Notes: a model not told the origin generated them from the letters alone. DNA of 64,000 nt from Cercospora beticola (GCF_033473495.1 NC_088943.1:2274001-2338000), one strand, 5' to 3'. Positions 1 to 11,362 are shown, counted from the stretch's first letter. A program made the numbers and translations.

Positions 1-246
1 CGTCGCCGTAGCACCCTTTGGGCAATACTGTGACGCGGGACCACCCATTCACCTGGGCTCTCCAGAAAGCTACGGCAGACCACTGGTTGGCCTTTTGACC
101 TTGTCCTTGTAGCTGACAGTAACAAGGCCAGGATTGAGCTTGCCTATACATTGCTCTGATCGATGTCGCGGGCGTAAGTAAAATCCCATTCTCTGTTCCT
201 CACCCACATACTTGACCTGCTTCGCGTCCGAGGCCATCCTGCCCCA
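1..246. other. upstream flank of the ULD-protein gene
   Basis: No gene is visible here. The stretch probably holds the promoter and 5' leader of the gene starting at 247. The nearest in-frame ATG is at 247 and I see no convincing upstream exon. Confidence 0.5.
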
Positions 247-2499
247 ATGGCCACCCGCGTTCCGCAGAAAGGCGCAACTAGGGTTTCCCCTCCGCGCACA
301 AGTGCACCGAAGGAGTCTTCAGCTGACATTGAGCGACCTCGCAGACAGAGTACAGCCTCATTCTCTGTACGGACGGGAGCGGATCGAGTGATACACGTCT
401 TTCCTGGAGGCCACACATCGTCCGGCGGCAGCGCATCAGTACGTTCACCACTTTCGAGCGGCGGCAGCCGTAGTCCCTCCTCCAGCGACTCGAGCTGGGA
501 CAACATTGGCGACGGTGACTACGAGGACGAAATTGACCCGTCCGACTCAGCTTCGCGATCACGCGGACCACACTCCCGCCGCCCGACAGTGGAGGTGCCG
601 ATACCACCTGCCAGGCGGCACTCCTCTCGCAGGACACATCGAGAAGTAGAGCGAGAGGAGAGAAGTCCGCCTCGGCATCGTTCCTCGCGACGACACCACT
701 CCAGGCACGAAAGCCGCCACGAACGTCGACGCGACCGCAGCTCGTCGAGGCGTGAGCTCTCGGACGGCTCGTCCAGCGCAGGAACCGTGGCTGACGACTA
801 CCCACCGTATGGCCACCCTGGCATGCCTCGCGCACCTTATCCCGGCTACAGACATGTGCCGCCTGGAAGCCATGGTGGCTACCCACCGACAATGGCGTCG
901 GGTCCCTCAGCGGGCTACCCAGATCCATACCATGATCCACGCCAGGCACTCGTAACTCGAGATGCCTTTGGCTACCCTTCGCACGCGAACCCGTTTGCTG
1001 CACACCAAGCACAGCCGAATCCCTTCTCACCGATGCCCAACGACAGTGCGAGTTATTTTGGCGGCGCACCAGAACCGCCCATGCCTCACATGGGCCCACC
1101 GCCGCCACCACAACGACATCCTTCCGAAGTTGACGTGCACGGCCGACGTGGCAGACCGCAAAGTTTCGTAGCACCAACACATTTCGCACCCGAACAAGCA
1201 ATGATGCCGTACCAACCGCCGGGCTACCCTTCGCCTTATGGCCATCCATACGGCATGCCAGGCTATCCCATGTACCCGCCAGGAATGCCTGGATATCCTC
1301 CTCCGCCTGCGACCTCACCGCCACCTGCTGCTCCTGAGAAGAACAAGGATCTTGAGCAGTTGAAAGAGATGTTGACGAAGAAAAAAGAGGAAGATACAAA
1401 AGACGCCGGCGCGAAGAATGATGAAATCGCTGCACTCAAAGAGCTCATCAAGAAGCATGAGGAAGAGCGTGTTGCAAGAGAGAAAGCGTGGATCGCTGAG
1501 CGTGAAGCCGAGGCTGCTGCAAAGGCTGCCGAGAAGGCAAAAGCCGAAGAGGAGAAGAAGCGCAAGGCTGAGATTGCAGAGGCCGCTAAGAAGGCGAAGG
1601 ACGACGCTGAATCAAAGGCTGCAGATGCTGCGAAGAAGGCTAAAGAGGAGGCTGAAGCTGCTGCGAAGAAGGCCAAAGACGAGCACGAAGCTGCTGTGAA
1701 GAAGGCAAAGGAAGAGCACGAAGCGAAACTGGCAGAAGCTCAAAAGGCCAAAGACGAGGCCGAGAAAGCGAAGAAGGCATTGGAAGAGGAAGCGGCGAAG
1801 AACAAGCCGACGCCAGACTCTCTGAAAGCACCGATTCGATTCAAGGATGCCGTTGGACGCAAATTCAGCTTCCCATGGGCTATTTGCAAAACCTGGAAGG
1901 GAATGGAGACTTTGATCAAGCAGGCGTTCCTGCATGTCGATGTGATTGGCGATCATGTTCACCAAGGTCACTACGATCTCACGGGACCTGATGGAGAGAT
2001 CATCCTACCACAAATCTGGGACTCGATGATCCAGCCTGACTGGGAAGTCACAATGCATCTTTGGCCGATGGAAGAAGAGAAGAAGCCTCCAAAGGAAGAT
2101 CCTTTCGTTGGTTCCCTCAACGACCCATTCAGTTCATTTGGCCTCGGAGGCCTCGGAGCCTTTGATGCGATGCCACCTGAGCCGGGCAAGAAAGCCAAGA
2201 AAGGCAAAGATGCTGGCAAGAAGGGCAAGAAGCCCAGTAGCCCAGACTCCATGATCATGGTGCCACCTCCACCTCCTGGCATGGGTATGGGCATGGGTGG
2301 GATGCCGCCTCCGCCTCCACCTGGCCCGGCTGGGGCATACCCGGATCCATTTGGCTTCCCGCCTGGAATCTCTCCTGTCATGGACAAGCCAAAGGACAAG
2401 ACCAAAGCTCGCAGCAAGAGTGTCAAGTCGAAGGAGATTTCGCCTCTTGCTGCTTGGTTCGCTGGTGGCAATCTCGCTGCTCGACCGAAGAAGAGATGA
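247..2499 (+). CDS. proline-rich coiled-coil protein with ubiquitin-like (ULD) domain
   Basis: A single-exon 750-residue protein. Residues 1-170 are Ser/Arg-rich and basic. Residues 190-360 are Pro/Gly/Tyr-rich, with many PGYP-like motifs. Residues 365-515 are an Ala/Lys/Glu coiled coil. About 525-610 is a compact domain containing GRKFSFPWAICKTWKGME and DLTGPDGEIILPQIWDSM, which I recognise as the fungal ubiquitin-like domain found at the end of many large ascomycete proteins. The C-terminus is low-complexity (Pro/Met/Gly, then Lys-rich). The ATG at 247 is the first in-frame Met and the N-terminus is disordered, so the start is only likely. The ULD is inferred to be a protein-interaction module. 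The molecular role is unknown. The coding region itself is not in doubt. Confidence 0.85.
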   Translation: MATRVPQKGATRVSPPRTSAPKESSADIERPRRQSTASFSVRTGADRVIHVFPGGHTSSGGSASVRSPLSSGGSRSPSSSDSSWDNIGDGDYEDEIDPSDSASRSRGPHSRRPTVEVPIPPARRHSSRRTHREVEREERSPPRHRSSRRHHSRHESRHERRRDRSSSRRELSDGSSSAGTVADDYPPYGHPGMPRAPYPGYRHVPPGSHGGYPPTMASGPSAGYPDPYHDPRQALVTRDAFGYPSHANPFAAHQAQPNPFSPMPNDSASYFGGAPEPPMPHMGPPPPPQRHPSEVDVHGRRGRPQSFVAPTHFAPEQAMMPYQPPGYPSPYGHPYGMPGYPMYPPGMPGYPPPPATSPPPAAPEKNKDLEQLKEMLTKKKEEDTKDAGAKNDEIAALKELIKKHEEERVAREKAWIAEREAEAAAKAAEKAKAEEEKKRKAEIAEAAKKAKDDAESKAADAAKKAKEEAEAAAKKAKDEHEAAVKKAKEEHEAKLAEAQKAKDEAEKAKKALEEEAAKNKPTPDSLKAPIRFKDAVGRKFSFPWAICKTWKGMETLIKQAFLHVDVIGDHVHQGHYDLTGPDGEIILPQIWDSMIQPDWEVTMHLWPMEEEKKPPKEDPFVGSLNDPFSSFGLGGLGAFDAMPPEPGKKAKKGKDAGKKGKKPSSPDSMIMVPPPPPGMGMGMGGMPPPPPPGPAGAYPDPFGFPPGISPVMDKPKDKTKARSKSVKSKEISPLAAWFAGGNLAARPKKR

Positions 2500-4576
2500 T
2501 CGTTTACTCGACCTTCTTTTCTTCTGCAGCACCGTGGACCTTGCGCACTTTGCATCTTCCTGCATTATTGTGCGAATCAGGCTTTCCGACTTCTTGTCAG
2601 AACTCGTCTCTTGAGAGCATTATTATCTAATCACAACCCTTCCATCATGGCTTTTATGCGAAACGGCAGGATTCGATCTGGTGAAACTGAGAGAGCTGGA
2701 GACCGAGGCGTTCGGCAGTGATGAATCCTTCTGTCTTACGCTCGCGCTCATCTCGTATTTCAGGGGTCTTCTTACTTCCTTTCCCCTTCCTCTCTCCTCT
2801 CTTTCTACAATAGAGGGCCGAGGCGGCTTTGGCTTTTGGGTAGAGGGAGGCATGCGGAGGGTGGTTGCTGTCCGGAACAGCGGTATTCTCAGCAAGGATG
2901 GGGTCGGGGAAAAGCCATTGCATTGTTTGTCTGGCGCACTTGATGCTGCTGCTACTGTTGTTGCTGTTGTTGAGAATACCCCCTTTTTTGCAGCGTTCGG
3001 GCGTTGTTTGCGTTGGATTTTGATTTTGACTGCGAAGTTATGCTGATGCTGATGAGAGATGAGGAATGGGATCGAAGAGCGTAAGAGGAATGTGGGTAGC
3101 AATTTAAGACGACGATGCTGCTCGCGCAGTTGAGTGTTTTTAGATAAGATGGGGTACAGGATGAAGTGATGGAGGGGATGTGTTTATGCATTTTATGAGA
3201 ATGGTTCACGTTACTGTGCGTTTCGCTTCACGTGTCCTGTCGTATCGTCTTGTGCGCAGGGGAGACTAACTACCAGCGTTGCAGAATCCTTGTCACTTGC
3301 CTCAGGTTGAGACAGGCATCACCTCCTGCAAGTCGAACCTCTCTTTCGTTCCTTCTTCCACCATCTCTGTTTGGGTTGGACGCCGACAGCACACACGCTC
3401 GACACGTCCGCGCAGCCAGACGCGCACTAGTGTCAATGACACCAGAGTCCTGGGCAAGACCACTGCACCCCACCGGTTCTGATACCTTCGTGCTGTGTTC
3501 TGACATTGACATTTATGTGCTTGTGCGTTCTTTGATGCTGACTATCAGCAGGCCGTCGCTTCGCGATATATATATGCATTGATGAGTGATGCAGCTCCAG
3601 GACAGGCCGAAGGATAGCAGACCACCTGGCCGCTCTCGTCGACCTCAGCGGCTTCGCGCTCACACAAATCCGGCACCGAAAATCATTCCCGGACGACCTC
3701 GTGTCAACTTTCCATCCTCGCAAGCATCTCGAACACATCAACCAGAAATGTTTGAGCCGCAGTACATTTGACTGTCCTCACGTGTTCTTCAAGTCCCGCT
3801 AGTACCGATGTCAGCCGCACTAAAGAAATCTACGCCGTTGCCTCTTTGGGATTCAAGGTCTCCGCCGTGCTCGCTCAAACCGTTTGTACCGCGTTTGCCG
3901 GACTTCTGAGCCAGCCGGAGCAAGCCAGAGCAAGCCACCACCTGCTTGAACGCGCGAAGGATGTCATGTCCAGCAGTCACAGCTGTTGACAAATCGCATA
4001 TGTTCACAAGATGGTGAAGCAGGCCTCGAGCAGAAGACGAGCCTGGGAAACAAAAGATTTGATTCACGATCATGGATGTGAGAAGCGACCAAGAAGATCA
4101 TGGCTAGTTCGTCGAAGGCTTCTACGCTACCAACCATTGCTTCTCTTTTGAGCTTTACTACCTGTTGATCTAAGTATACCTTCTAGATCACGGCTGACTG
4201 CAGGGCGCTCGCCGCTCTTGCTCACCCCTCACGTGTCTGGGGAAATTGCGGGGGCTGAATCGCTTTTCCTTGCTATACCAAACTACATCTGTCCTTTGCC
4301 GTGGCGTAGAGAATGGTCCGTGTAGGTTTGAGGCCATTATACGTAAATCCATTGGACGGCGCACATTCTATAGCGACGGCAGCTTCGAGTCGGAACCAAC
4401 ACAGGCGCGCAAACAGACTTTCATGCACGTACGCCGCACGTGTACTTCGTCTGATATTCCCGCGTGGCAGCGGCGATCTGATCAGCATAATAAAGGTAGA
4501 TCATTGCCTGCAGAGCTCGGGGTAAGCTGTTGCTCTTCTCTTCCTCTTCCTCTACCCTCTCCAGCAATCGCCCACC
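2500..4576. other. 2.1 kb intergenic region with microsatellites
   Basis: No gene is convincing on either strand. It holds the 3' end of the ULD gene and the promoter of the MFS gene. Short CTG/TTG-type trinucleotide runs lie near 2944-2973 and 3041-3060. Short open frames on both strands have neither domain-like content nor splice support. Confidence 0.5.
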
Positions 4577-6345
4577 ATGGCCACCGAGGTCAGTCAAGAG
4601 AAGGCGCAAGGGCTCCAACAACAACATGAATACAACGATGACAAGTCAAGCTTGGAGAAAGGCCCTCCAGAAGGCTTTCAGACCGGCAAGGATGGCGAAG
4701 ACATTCCATGGACCGCAAAGCGTATGATCGCTGTGCTCTCTTTGTGTATTGTCTACGTGGGCTCGCAAATCATCCTCTACTTCACCAGCTCCGCGCTCGC
4801 TCCCATCTCGCAGAGCTTGGGAACGACTCGCGGTAACTGGATGTTGACTGCGAACACGTTGGCAGTGGCTGCCATTTGCCCATTCGTGGGCTACATTACT
4901 GATCTGATGGGTCGCCGGAACATTGCACTCATCGGAACACTCTTCCTGCTCACCTCCTGCGCCGTCCAGGCTACTGCCAACTCGCTCGCACAAGCTGTGT
5001 CTGCTCAAGCTATTGGAGGCCTGGGAGCTGGTATGGCTGAGCTTGTTGCGCTTGCTGGGTAAGTTATACAATCAAGACACAAGGATCTGTGCACTAACAT
5101 GCTCCCAGTGTCGCAGAGATCACCCCAGCACGCTGGAGAGGTGTCACTCTCTCCCTCGTCACCTTTTCGATTGTCCCATTCATGCCACAACTCCTCTACA
5201 CCATCCTCATCGTCCGCAGCTCCACCTGGCGCTACTGCTTCCTTCTCTGCGGTCTGTGGAATCTCGTCGGCATGGTCGGTCTCGTCTTTTGCTACAAGCC
5301 ACCGCCACGACCAAATGCAGAAGGACTCACCAAGATGCAAATTTTGGCACGTATCGATTGGGTTGGCGCCTTCTTGTCCATCGTCGGCATCACACTCTTC
5401 CTCGTCGGACTCCAAGCAGGAGGCTACCCACACCCATGGACCTCAGCGCCAGTCCTTGGTCCTCTCATCGTGGGAGCCATCACAACATTCGTCGCATTCC
5501 CTCTCTGGGAAGTCTACGGCAAACACCCCTTCCCCATGGTCCCAGGCAAGATCTTCAAAGGCCAACGCGTCGTGGCTCTCGCGTACGTGATCGTCTTTAT
5601 CGCCGGCATGGAATTCTACTCGATCCTGGGCTTCTTCCCTCTCGTCCTCCAATACGTCTACAACACCGACGCCATCACCATCGGTGTCCGCGGCCTCTGC
5701 TACCCCTGGGCAATCCTCGGCGGAGCCTGCATCGTCTCCTTCCTGATGAGCTACACCAAAGGCCACGTCCGAACCATGTTCTTCACCGTCGCAGCCATCA
5801 TGACAGCCTTCACTGGCGCCCTAGTCGTCTCCAACCCCAACAACCCCGGCACAACAATCACCCTCGCCACCTTGGCAGCCTTCGGCAACGGCGCCCTCGT
5901 CGTCCCAGCTCTGACCCTAGCCTTCTACGCCGCCCCGGACGAATTCATCGGAACAGTAGGCGCCCTCTCCCTCTCCGTCCGCTTCGTCGGCGGCTCAATC
6001 GGAACCTCCATCTTCTTCAACATCTTCCTCACACGGTTCACTCGCTTCTTGCCAGAATTCGTCGGCGCAGCCGCAGTGCAATCCGGCGTCACAGATGAAC
6101 AAACCATCATCGCCATCATCACTGCTTACGCTTCGCAAGTTCCTGGTGCGGCGGCTGCGATTGAGGGGATTAGTGCTTCGACTGTTGCGGCGACGCAGTA
6201 TGCGAGTCAGATGGCTTATTCGGAGGCTTTGAAGATGGTGTGGTATGCGACGATTCCGTTTGGAGTTGTGAGTTGTATTGCTTGTGCTTTCTTGCCGAAT
6301 ATTAGGCAGCTTATGACGAGTAAGGTTGCGGTTGATATTCATTAG
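4577..6345 (+). CDS. MFS efflux transporter, DHA2/TRI12-like, 14 TM
   Basis: Two exons, 4577-5058 and 5109-6345, give 572 residues. The 50-nt intron starts GTAAGT and ends CCCAG. Splicing joins ELVALAG to VAEITPARWRG, a junction motif typical of fungal TRI12-type siderophore/trichothecene efflux pumps of the DHA2 branch. A hydrophilic N-terminus of about 48 residues is followed by about 14 hydrophobic helices; the loop motif GYITDLMGRRN is the MFS motif A region. The start ATG sits in a good fungal context (CACCATGG). The family exports small molecules by proton antiport at the plasma membrane; the substrate cannot be told from sequence. No biosynthetic cluster is adjacent, so a drug, siderophore or general export role is as likely as toxin export. 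Third codon positions are strongly C-biased until about 6120 and then become G/T-rich. Confidence 0.9.
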
Positions 6346-6667
6346 TTTTTGATTGATGAGGAGGGGGAATGGGGAGTGAGGATGTTTTAAATAGGAGATG
6401 AAGAAATGCAATTATGATTCAAATCACATGCTGTGCTTCGATCACGCCTTCGGTTGGTTCTTCCTGCGGACTGCTGGCAAGCATCTTCTCAGTGCATCAG
6501 CATCACCTGGTAGTTGGACTTCTTCTCGAGATACTATTGCTGAGAGGTTCATTGGCGGCGCGCTACCACATCATTTCATCATGTAACATCTAGCTAATCG
6601 TGATCTAGCATGAGCATACATTTCCTTTCATTCTCCCATCTTCTAGCCATCACAGCAAAGACATCTC
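6346..6667. other. convergent intergenic region
   Basis: A 322-nt gap between the 3' ends of the MFS gene (+) and the aminotransferase gene (-). Only presumed 3' UTRs are expected and I see no gene. Confidence 0.5.
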
Positions 6668-7970
6668 CTACGGCAACTCATTCGGCGTAGCACCATTAAC
6701 ACCATTCGACTGCCCAGCACTGCCATCATGCGCATACTCCTCAGGCTTATACTCCCGAACTTGCTCGACCCATCCAAACTCATCCTTGATTTTACCCTGC
6801 TGAATGCCCTTCAACTGAGCAAGAAGATTGACGACAGCTGGACCGGGCTCATCGCCGCCTCCTTGGTACTTGAAAGTGTCGTTCTTGGAGCGCATGGTGA
6901 TGCTCTTGATGGGGACGAGAGCTGCTGCCGTGCCTGCTGCGGCGATTTCGGTGAAAGTGCCGATTTCGTTGTATTTGATCTGTGATCAACTGTTAGTAAG
7001 GTGGGTGAGAATAGAAAGGTTGCTGGGACTTACTGGTCTCTGCTCGACTTTCCATCCCCAACTCTTGGCGATTTCGCAGATTGTGTTGCTCGTCACGGAC
7101 TTGATCACGTTCTTGCTGTCAGGAACGACAATTGTGCAGCCTTCTTCGGGGTTTCCGTGGATTCCGATGAAGCCGGAAGTGGAGAATTCATCCACTTCTG
7201 TTCGTGTTCGGCTGTCGAGGTGAAGGGTGATACCGAAGCCTTCCTTCTTAGCTTTCCCGCTGTGTCGCAAGACAGGAGCATAGTTGCCGCCAATCTTGGC
7301 ACTACCTGTGCCTTCGGGAGCAGCACGGTCGAAGTCTTCCAGGATCAGACATGCGACTGGGTGGACTCCGTGGTAGACGCCAGTGGGCATGACGAAGACG
7401 AGGAAAGTGTACTCTTCAGGTGGGTCGAGGCCGAGCTGGGCACTGGATCCGAAAAGAAGAGGACGAATGTACATGGAAGCGCCAGTGCGGTGAGGTGGGA
7501 CGTAAGCAGCGTTCAAGCTGACAGCCAGGTGGACTGACTTCTTGAACAGCTCGACCGGGACTTCCGGCATGCTGACGAAGGAAGCAGAGTGCTGCATACG
7601 TTCTGCGTTCGCTTGAGGTCTGAAGATTCCGATCGTCTTGTCGTCAGGTCCGCGAGAAGCCTTCAGTCCTTCGTAGCATTGCATTCCATAGTTGAGGCCT
7701 GGAGCCATGCCGTGGAGGCGAAGGAAGGGATCTTGCACAAATTTTGGGGCAGTCCATTCTCCGGTCTTGACTGAGTATGTCGATTCGATGTGTCCGTTGA
7801 CTTGTCCATGTCAGATTGTGATGTTTGCGGCCGCTCTACTTGTGCTTACCTTCACGGACTTTGAAGCCGATGTCGTCCCAGTCTGGTTTGAATCAGTATA
7901 TTGTCCACAATGCTGGTGACCACGACTGACCGATGGTATTGACTGGTGGAGGTGGGAACGTCGAAGCCAT
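6668..7970 (-). CDS. BAT: branched-chain amino-acid aminotransferase
   Basis: Four exons (7931-7970, 7850-7882, 7034-7800, 6668-6979) encode 383 residues. Exons 1-2 (40 and 33 nt) are too small to show as long open frames; they give MASTFPPPPVNTI then DWDDIGFKVRE. I placed the third acceptor at 7801/7802 because it restores VNGHIESTYSVKTGEW, the usual family sequence. The fold-type IV PLP motif SAKIGGNYAP puts the Schiff-base lysine near residue 193, and EVDEFSTSGFIGI follows as in fungal BATs. The enzyme transaminates Leu, Ile and Val with 2-oxoglutarate. No clear mitochondrial presequence is visible, so a cytosolic isoform is likely. It is divergent from ERV2, with 337 nt between starts. 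Confidence 0.93.
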
Positions 7971-8307
7971 ATTGAGTGAGTCTTGTTGTGTGTGCTGACA
8001 GAGTAAGCAGTGGTGTTGGATGATGAGTCGTGCCAATGGCATGTATTTCCTGGCCGAGGTCGCTCTTTCAAGGAATGTTGGTCAGGCATCAACTGTTTGT
8101 GCCTGAAATGCTTACTTTATTTGAGACACATGCTTCCAACAATAAAGCTTGGACATCCTTGTCCTCATCTCCCGTCGACAACGACATGTTGTCCTTTGAG
8201 TCTGCAGGACTCCTCGTCCACCACCTCCGCGTAATCCGATAGTCTGAGCATTCACTAGGCAATTGCTTACTCCTCAGTAACACCGTTCGACGACATCAAC
8301 AATCAAC

Positions 8308-8997
8308 ATGGCCACTCGACGGTACTACACCGTGCTGGCTCTCCTGTGCTTCATCATCTTCTTCGCCATGCTTAGCGGCATGCGCACTCTTCGCCAATCA
8401 GTGAATGATCAGGAAGCGCTGAAAGCTGCCCGTGCAGCAGAGTCACTGCAGCAGACGACTGATGGAGCTCTCCAGCTTGGCCAAGTGGCCTTGACCGGCC
8501 ACGCCATCGCTCCAAAGCTGGGCAACGAGACAGCGAAAGCGGAACTCGGACGATCAACGTGGCACTTCTTCCACACAGTCATGGCTCGCTTCCCCGAGAA
8601 GCCAACAGAAGAGGAAAGCAACACCCTGCGCACCTTCATCTACTCATTCCAGCGCGTGTATCCTTGCGGAGATTGTGCCACACACTTCGGAGAGCTGCTG
8701 AAGAAGTTCCCGCCGCAAGTGAGCTCGAGAAACGCGGCGGCAGGCTGGGCATGTCATGTGCACAACCAGGTGAACATCAGGCTGCACAAGGAGATATTTG
8801 ATTGCAATAACATTGGAGACTTCTACGATTGTGGCTGTGCGAAGGACGAGGAAGACGAGAAGAAAGAGAAGGAGGGAGGAGCTAGAACAACAGAGATACG
8901 AGACACCAGCAAGGACAAGCCGGAGATGAGCTCGTTGAACAAGGAGAAATATGCCGTGAATGGACGAGACTTCAATGAAGATCTGGTGTTCTCGTGA
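8308..8997 (+). CDS. ERV2: FAD-linked sulfhydryl oxidase Erv2-like (ER)
   Basis: A single-exon 229-residue protein. Residues 8-24 form an N-terminal signal anchor. The Erv/ALR domain spans about 80-178, with LGRSTWHFFHTV at its start, the redox pair YPCGDC (Cys120/Cys123), and the structural CX16C pair Cys149/Cys166 around the FAD-binding HVHNQVN motif. A further CGC (Cys175/Cys177) matches the shuttle pair of Erv2. The tail is acidic/basic and probably lumenal. The family passes electrons from dithiols (PDI) to oxygen via FAD, making disulfides for secretory proteins. The membrane anchor and CGC favour Erv2 over mitochondrial Erv1. Confidence 0.92.
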   Translation: MATRRYYTVLALLCFIIFFAMLSGMRTLRQSVNDQEALKAARAAESLQQTTDGALQLGQVALTGHAIAPKLGNETAKAELGRSTWHFFHTVMARFPEKPTEEESNTLRTFIYSFQRVYPCGDCATHFGELLKKFPPQVSSRNAAAGWACHVHNQVNIRLHKEIFDCNNIGDFYDCGCAKDEEDEKKEKEGGARTTEIRDTSKDKPEMSSLNKEKYAVNGRDFNEDLVFS

Positions 8998-9023
8998 GCG
9001 AGCACATTGGCGTTGCTATCTCA

Positions 9024-10139
9024 TCACTTGGATTTGATGCCTTCTCTCTTGCTTTCGAACGATTGAGGTGTACCTCCGCATTGCACCCACTTGGACACCC
9101 AAGCTCCAGCACTAACGCCGCTGAGGAGGAAATCGAAGCCCAGCGATGTGACAGCTGGATGACTCCAGAGCGCTGGCAGTAACCACCATCTGAACTCCAG
9201 AATCAAGAACTCTATCCACATGGAATCGAGATCTCGCAACAGACATCCAACGCCCGCTGTCATAGCGATAGCGCAAACTGTCACCAATTTCTGCATAACC
9301 TGCATGTCAGAACCTCCACGTGGATAGCTCGCTGCGCTGGCCTCTCGCTGCAACTTCGGCAGGAACAGTGGGAGCAACAGTAGCATTCTCGCAACGAGTA
9401 TTGTTGGGATGAGATACCGGCTGTCCACCTCCACTTTTCTTGGTGGCACGCATCTCCACGGCACAGCTTCTATTTTGCGCAGCGTGATTGGGTACACTCT
9501 GTCCAGAACATCCCATATCAGCGGAAAGGCCGCCAATGTCAAAGAGGCTCCATAACCCAGCACAACGCCTGCAGTAATTTTGCGAGGTAGCATTACTCCT
9601 GTTTTCAACTCGGCTGGCGGCAGTTTAAGCAACGCAACGTAGAACAAATTCTGCGCAAACGAGATTGGCAAGATCTGACTCAAAGCGAAGTATGCCCATA
9701 ACCTTGGAACCCTTCTGTGCACGCCTTCGGCACCCATATACAGGCACACAGACATGGTCACCCAAAGTGCAGCCTGCGTCCAGAAGAATCGCTTCAGATC
9801 TTCAACGATTGCGACGCCGAAATCCTTGAAAAGAGTCGATGTGATGGACCACTTCCAGATCGTTGCCAACGCTAGGCCAACGTTTATTCTCTCCGGAAGA
9901 GGATGACCTTGTGTCCAGAGCTTGAAGGAGTATACCAGAACGTGCAGCATGTTGAAGGATAAGGCGACAAAGCTGAAAAAGGCCAGGCTGCTGAAGACCA
10001 ACACTTGGCTTCGTCTCCCGGCAGGTGTAGGGAGTCGAATGAGAGAGTCCAGGACGAGGGATGTGAACACAAGGGCTAGGACGATGTAGAGCCAGAATAT
10101 GAGGGCTCCGATGAGGTTCGTTGCTGCCTGATCTTCCAT
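9024..10139 (-). CDS. multi-spanning membrane protein, unknown function
   Basis: A single exon of 371 residues with ATG at 10139. About seven or eight hydrophobic segments are visible, for example [20 protein letters not shown] near residues 10-29, a second near 46-72, and others near 125-137, 145-170, 190-212, 245-264 and 285-300. There is no motif I can tie to a transporter or enzyme family. The N-terminus is outside any recognisable signal sequence. The layout resembles the many ascomycete-specific 7-8 TM hypothetical proteins. Its 3' end is only 26 nt from the 3' end of ERV2 (convergent). Confidence 0.75.
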   Translation of the reverse strand: MEDQAATNLIGALIFWLYIVLALVFTSLVLDSLIRLPTPAGRRSQVLVFSSLAFFSFVALSFNMLHVLVYSFKLWTQGHPLPERINVGLALATIWKWSITSTLFKDFGVAIVEDLKRFFWTQAALWVTMSVCLYMGAEGVHRRVPRLWAYFALSQILPISFAQNLFYVALLKLPPAELKTGVMLPRKITAGVVLGYGASLTLAAFPLIWDVLDRVYPITLRKIEAVPWRCVPPRKVEVDSRYLIPTILVARMLLLLPLFLPKLQREASAASYPRGGSDMQVMQKLVTVCAIAMTAGVGCLLRDLDSMWIEFLILEFRWWLLPALWSHPAVTSLGFDFLLSGVSAGAWVSKWVQCGGTPQSFESKREGIKSK

Positions 10140-10561
10140 GTTGATAGTTGATTGAAGAGATAGAGCGGTATGTCAAGGACTTGATTCGGATTTCCAGCAA
10201 AGACTGGTCCACGATCGAAGTCTTCAGTTACTGATGTGTTCCGGTAGCATACACGCGAGGCGACTAGGCATCAAAGTCGCAACGGACTGGAGCAGTCGGA
10301 CTGTGCCGCACGACACTGTGACGCCATAATCCAAGAAGACCCTTGAAATTCGGGCCCTTGCCCAGGAGCAACGTGCTGACTGCAAGTTCAGTTACACAAA
10401 GGCGTGCAAACTCGAAGCATGCGCTAGAACAGTATATACTTACAATCAAAGTCACTGCAGCATGGTCACCAGACCCGGCGGCTGGGAAGTGTATGGCATA
10501 GACTCTTACCAATCGACGAACGATGAGGAACCCCAGCATTGTCCCTTTGCAGGAGTCAACG
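10140..10561. other. spacer between membrane-protein gene and RNA-like array
   Basis: A 422-nt stretch with no gene. It contains the promoter of the membrane-protein gene (-) and the end of the last array spacer. I looked for a tenth unit here and found no good copy of either conserved box. Confidence 0.5.
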
Positions 10562-10735
10562 CAAAAAGAGCAAAACATATCGCCTTCTGCCTTATGCGAA
10601 GCTGAGCACACACTGCAAACGAACCATGCAGTTAATATACATGTCTCGACCGCGGAGCTGGCAGCATTTTCCAAGCATCTGCCATGCAACTGACGACTTA
10701 TTGACTTGACTGATGAAGCGGAAGACGATCGTTGA
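10562..10735 (-). ncRNA. array element 1, putative small structured RNA
   Basis: Read on the minus strand. The closing stem pairs 10721-10729 with 10579-10587 (8 of 9 positions, one G-U). An internal hairpin has perfect arms ACTGCA (10612-10617) and TGCAGT (10627-10632). Two T-runs (T4, T5) follow the stem at 10575-10563. A TATA-like CATATT lies about 26 nt upstream (10755-10760). The donor-like GTAAGT is changed to ATAAGT here (10701-10696) and the third hairpin is weak. Confidence 0.5.
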
Positions 10736-10837
10736 CAGTCGTGGTTCAGGCATGAATATGGTGCTTGGACTGTCTCTGCTCAGGCAAAAATAGATGAAAA
10801 TAGCGCTAGGACTGATCGAAATATCGAATAGTTGAAG

Positions 10838-11005
10838 CAAAACGGCAAAAACAATCGCCTTCTACAGCATGCGGGTTGACAGACAGCAAATACGACTCAG
10901 GAGGTTAGACACCTCAAGCCGTTCTCACTCGCTATCCCTTTACCAAGCATCAGCGGGTGCTGACGACTTACTGACTTGACTAATGCGGCAGAAGGCGATC
11001 GTTAG
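10838..11005 (-). ncRNA. array element 2, putative small structured RNA
   Basis: One of the best-preserved copies. The closing stem is perfect over 10 bp (10990-10999 with 10854-10863). Internal hairpins are GAGGT/ACCTC (10901-10905, 10911-10915) and TCAGC/GCTGA around a GGGT loop (10950-10963). GTAAGT lies at 10971-10966. A T5 run follows the stem (10851-10847). The TATA-like AATATATT is at 11025-11032, about 27 nt before the conserved start. Confidence 0.55.
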
Positions 11006-11108
11006 ATGTTCAGTTTCGAGCGCGAATATATTGCTTGGTCCCTTGCGGTTGCCTGTCATCTTTGAAAGGATGTGGTTCGAGACTCTTTTCTCCATAAGCA
11101 AGTTGAAG

Positions 11109-11280
11109 CAAAAGGGCAAAACAAATCGCCTTCCACCTTATCTTAGACGCCAGCTCAAGGTCGCAATGCAACCGGATGGACCATTGACGATAAGGCTGCA
11201 GAGCGTCGACTGATTCAAGCATCAGCCAGTAGATGACAATTTGGCTGACTTGGCTAGAAAAGCAAGAGACGATCGTCAAC
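11109..11280 (-). ncRNA. array element 3, decayed copy
   Basis: The least canonical copy. The donor-like GTAAGT block is lost (the + strand reads ACAATTTGGCTGACTTGG), the loop of hairpin 3 carries an insertion, the closing stem is broken after about 5 bp, and there is no TATA-like box at the expected place. Hairpin 3 arms TCAGCC (11222-11227) and GGCTGA (11243-11248) remain perfect, and CCTTATC (11136-11142) can pair with GATAAGG (11189-11195). Probably a pseudogene of the family. Confidence 0.4.
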
Positions 11281-11362
11281 AGCCCGATTTCGAGCGGGAC
11301 TCCGGCAGTCATCTCGACGATAAGCGCGACAAACGGCTCCATTCTCGTTGCTGAAGTCAAAG

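Noticed and set aside
278..1435. 385-codon minus-strand frame
   Set aside because: Antisense shadow of the ULD-protein gene; no domain or signal.
4923..6098. 391-codon plus-strand frame rich in Arg/His/Pro
   Set aside because: Alternate frame of the MFS transporter, produced by strong C-bias at third positions.
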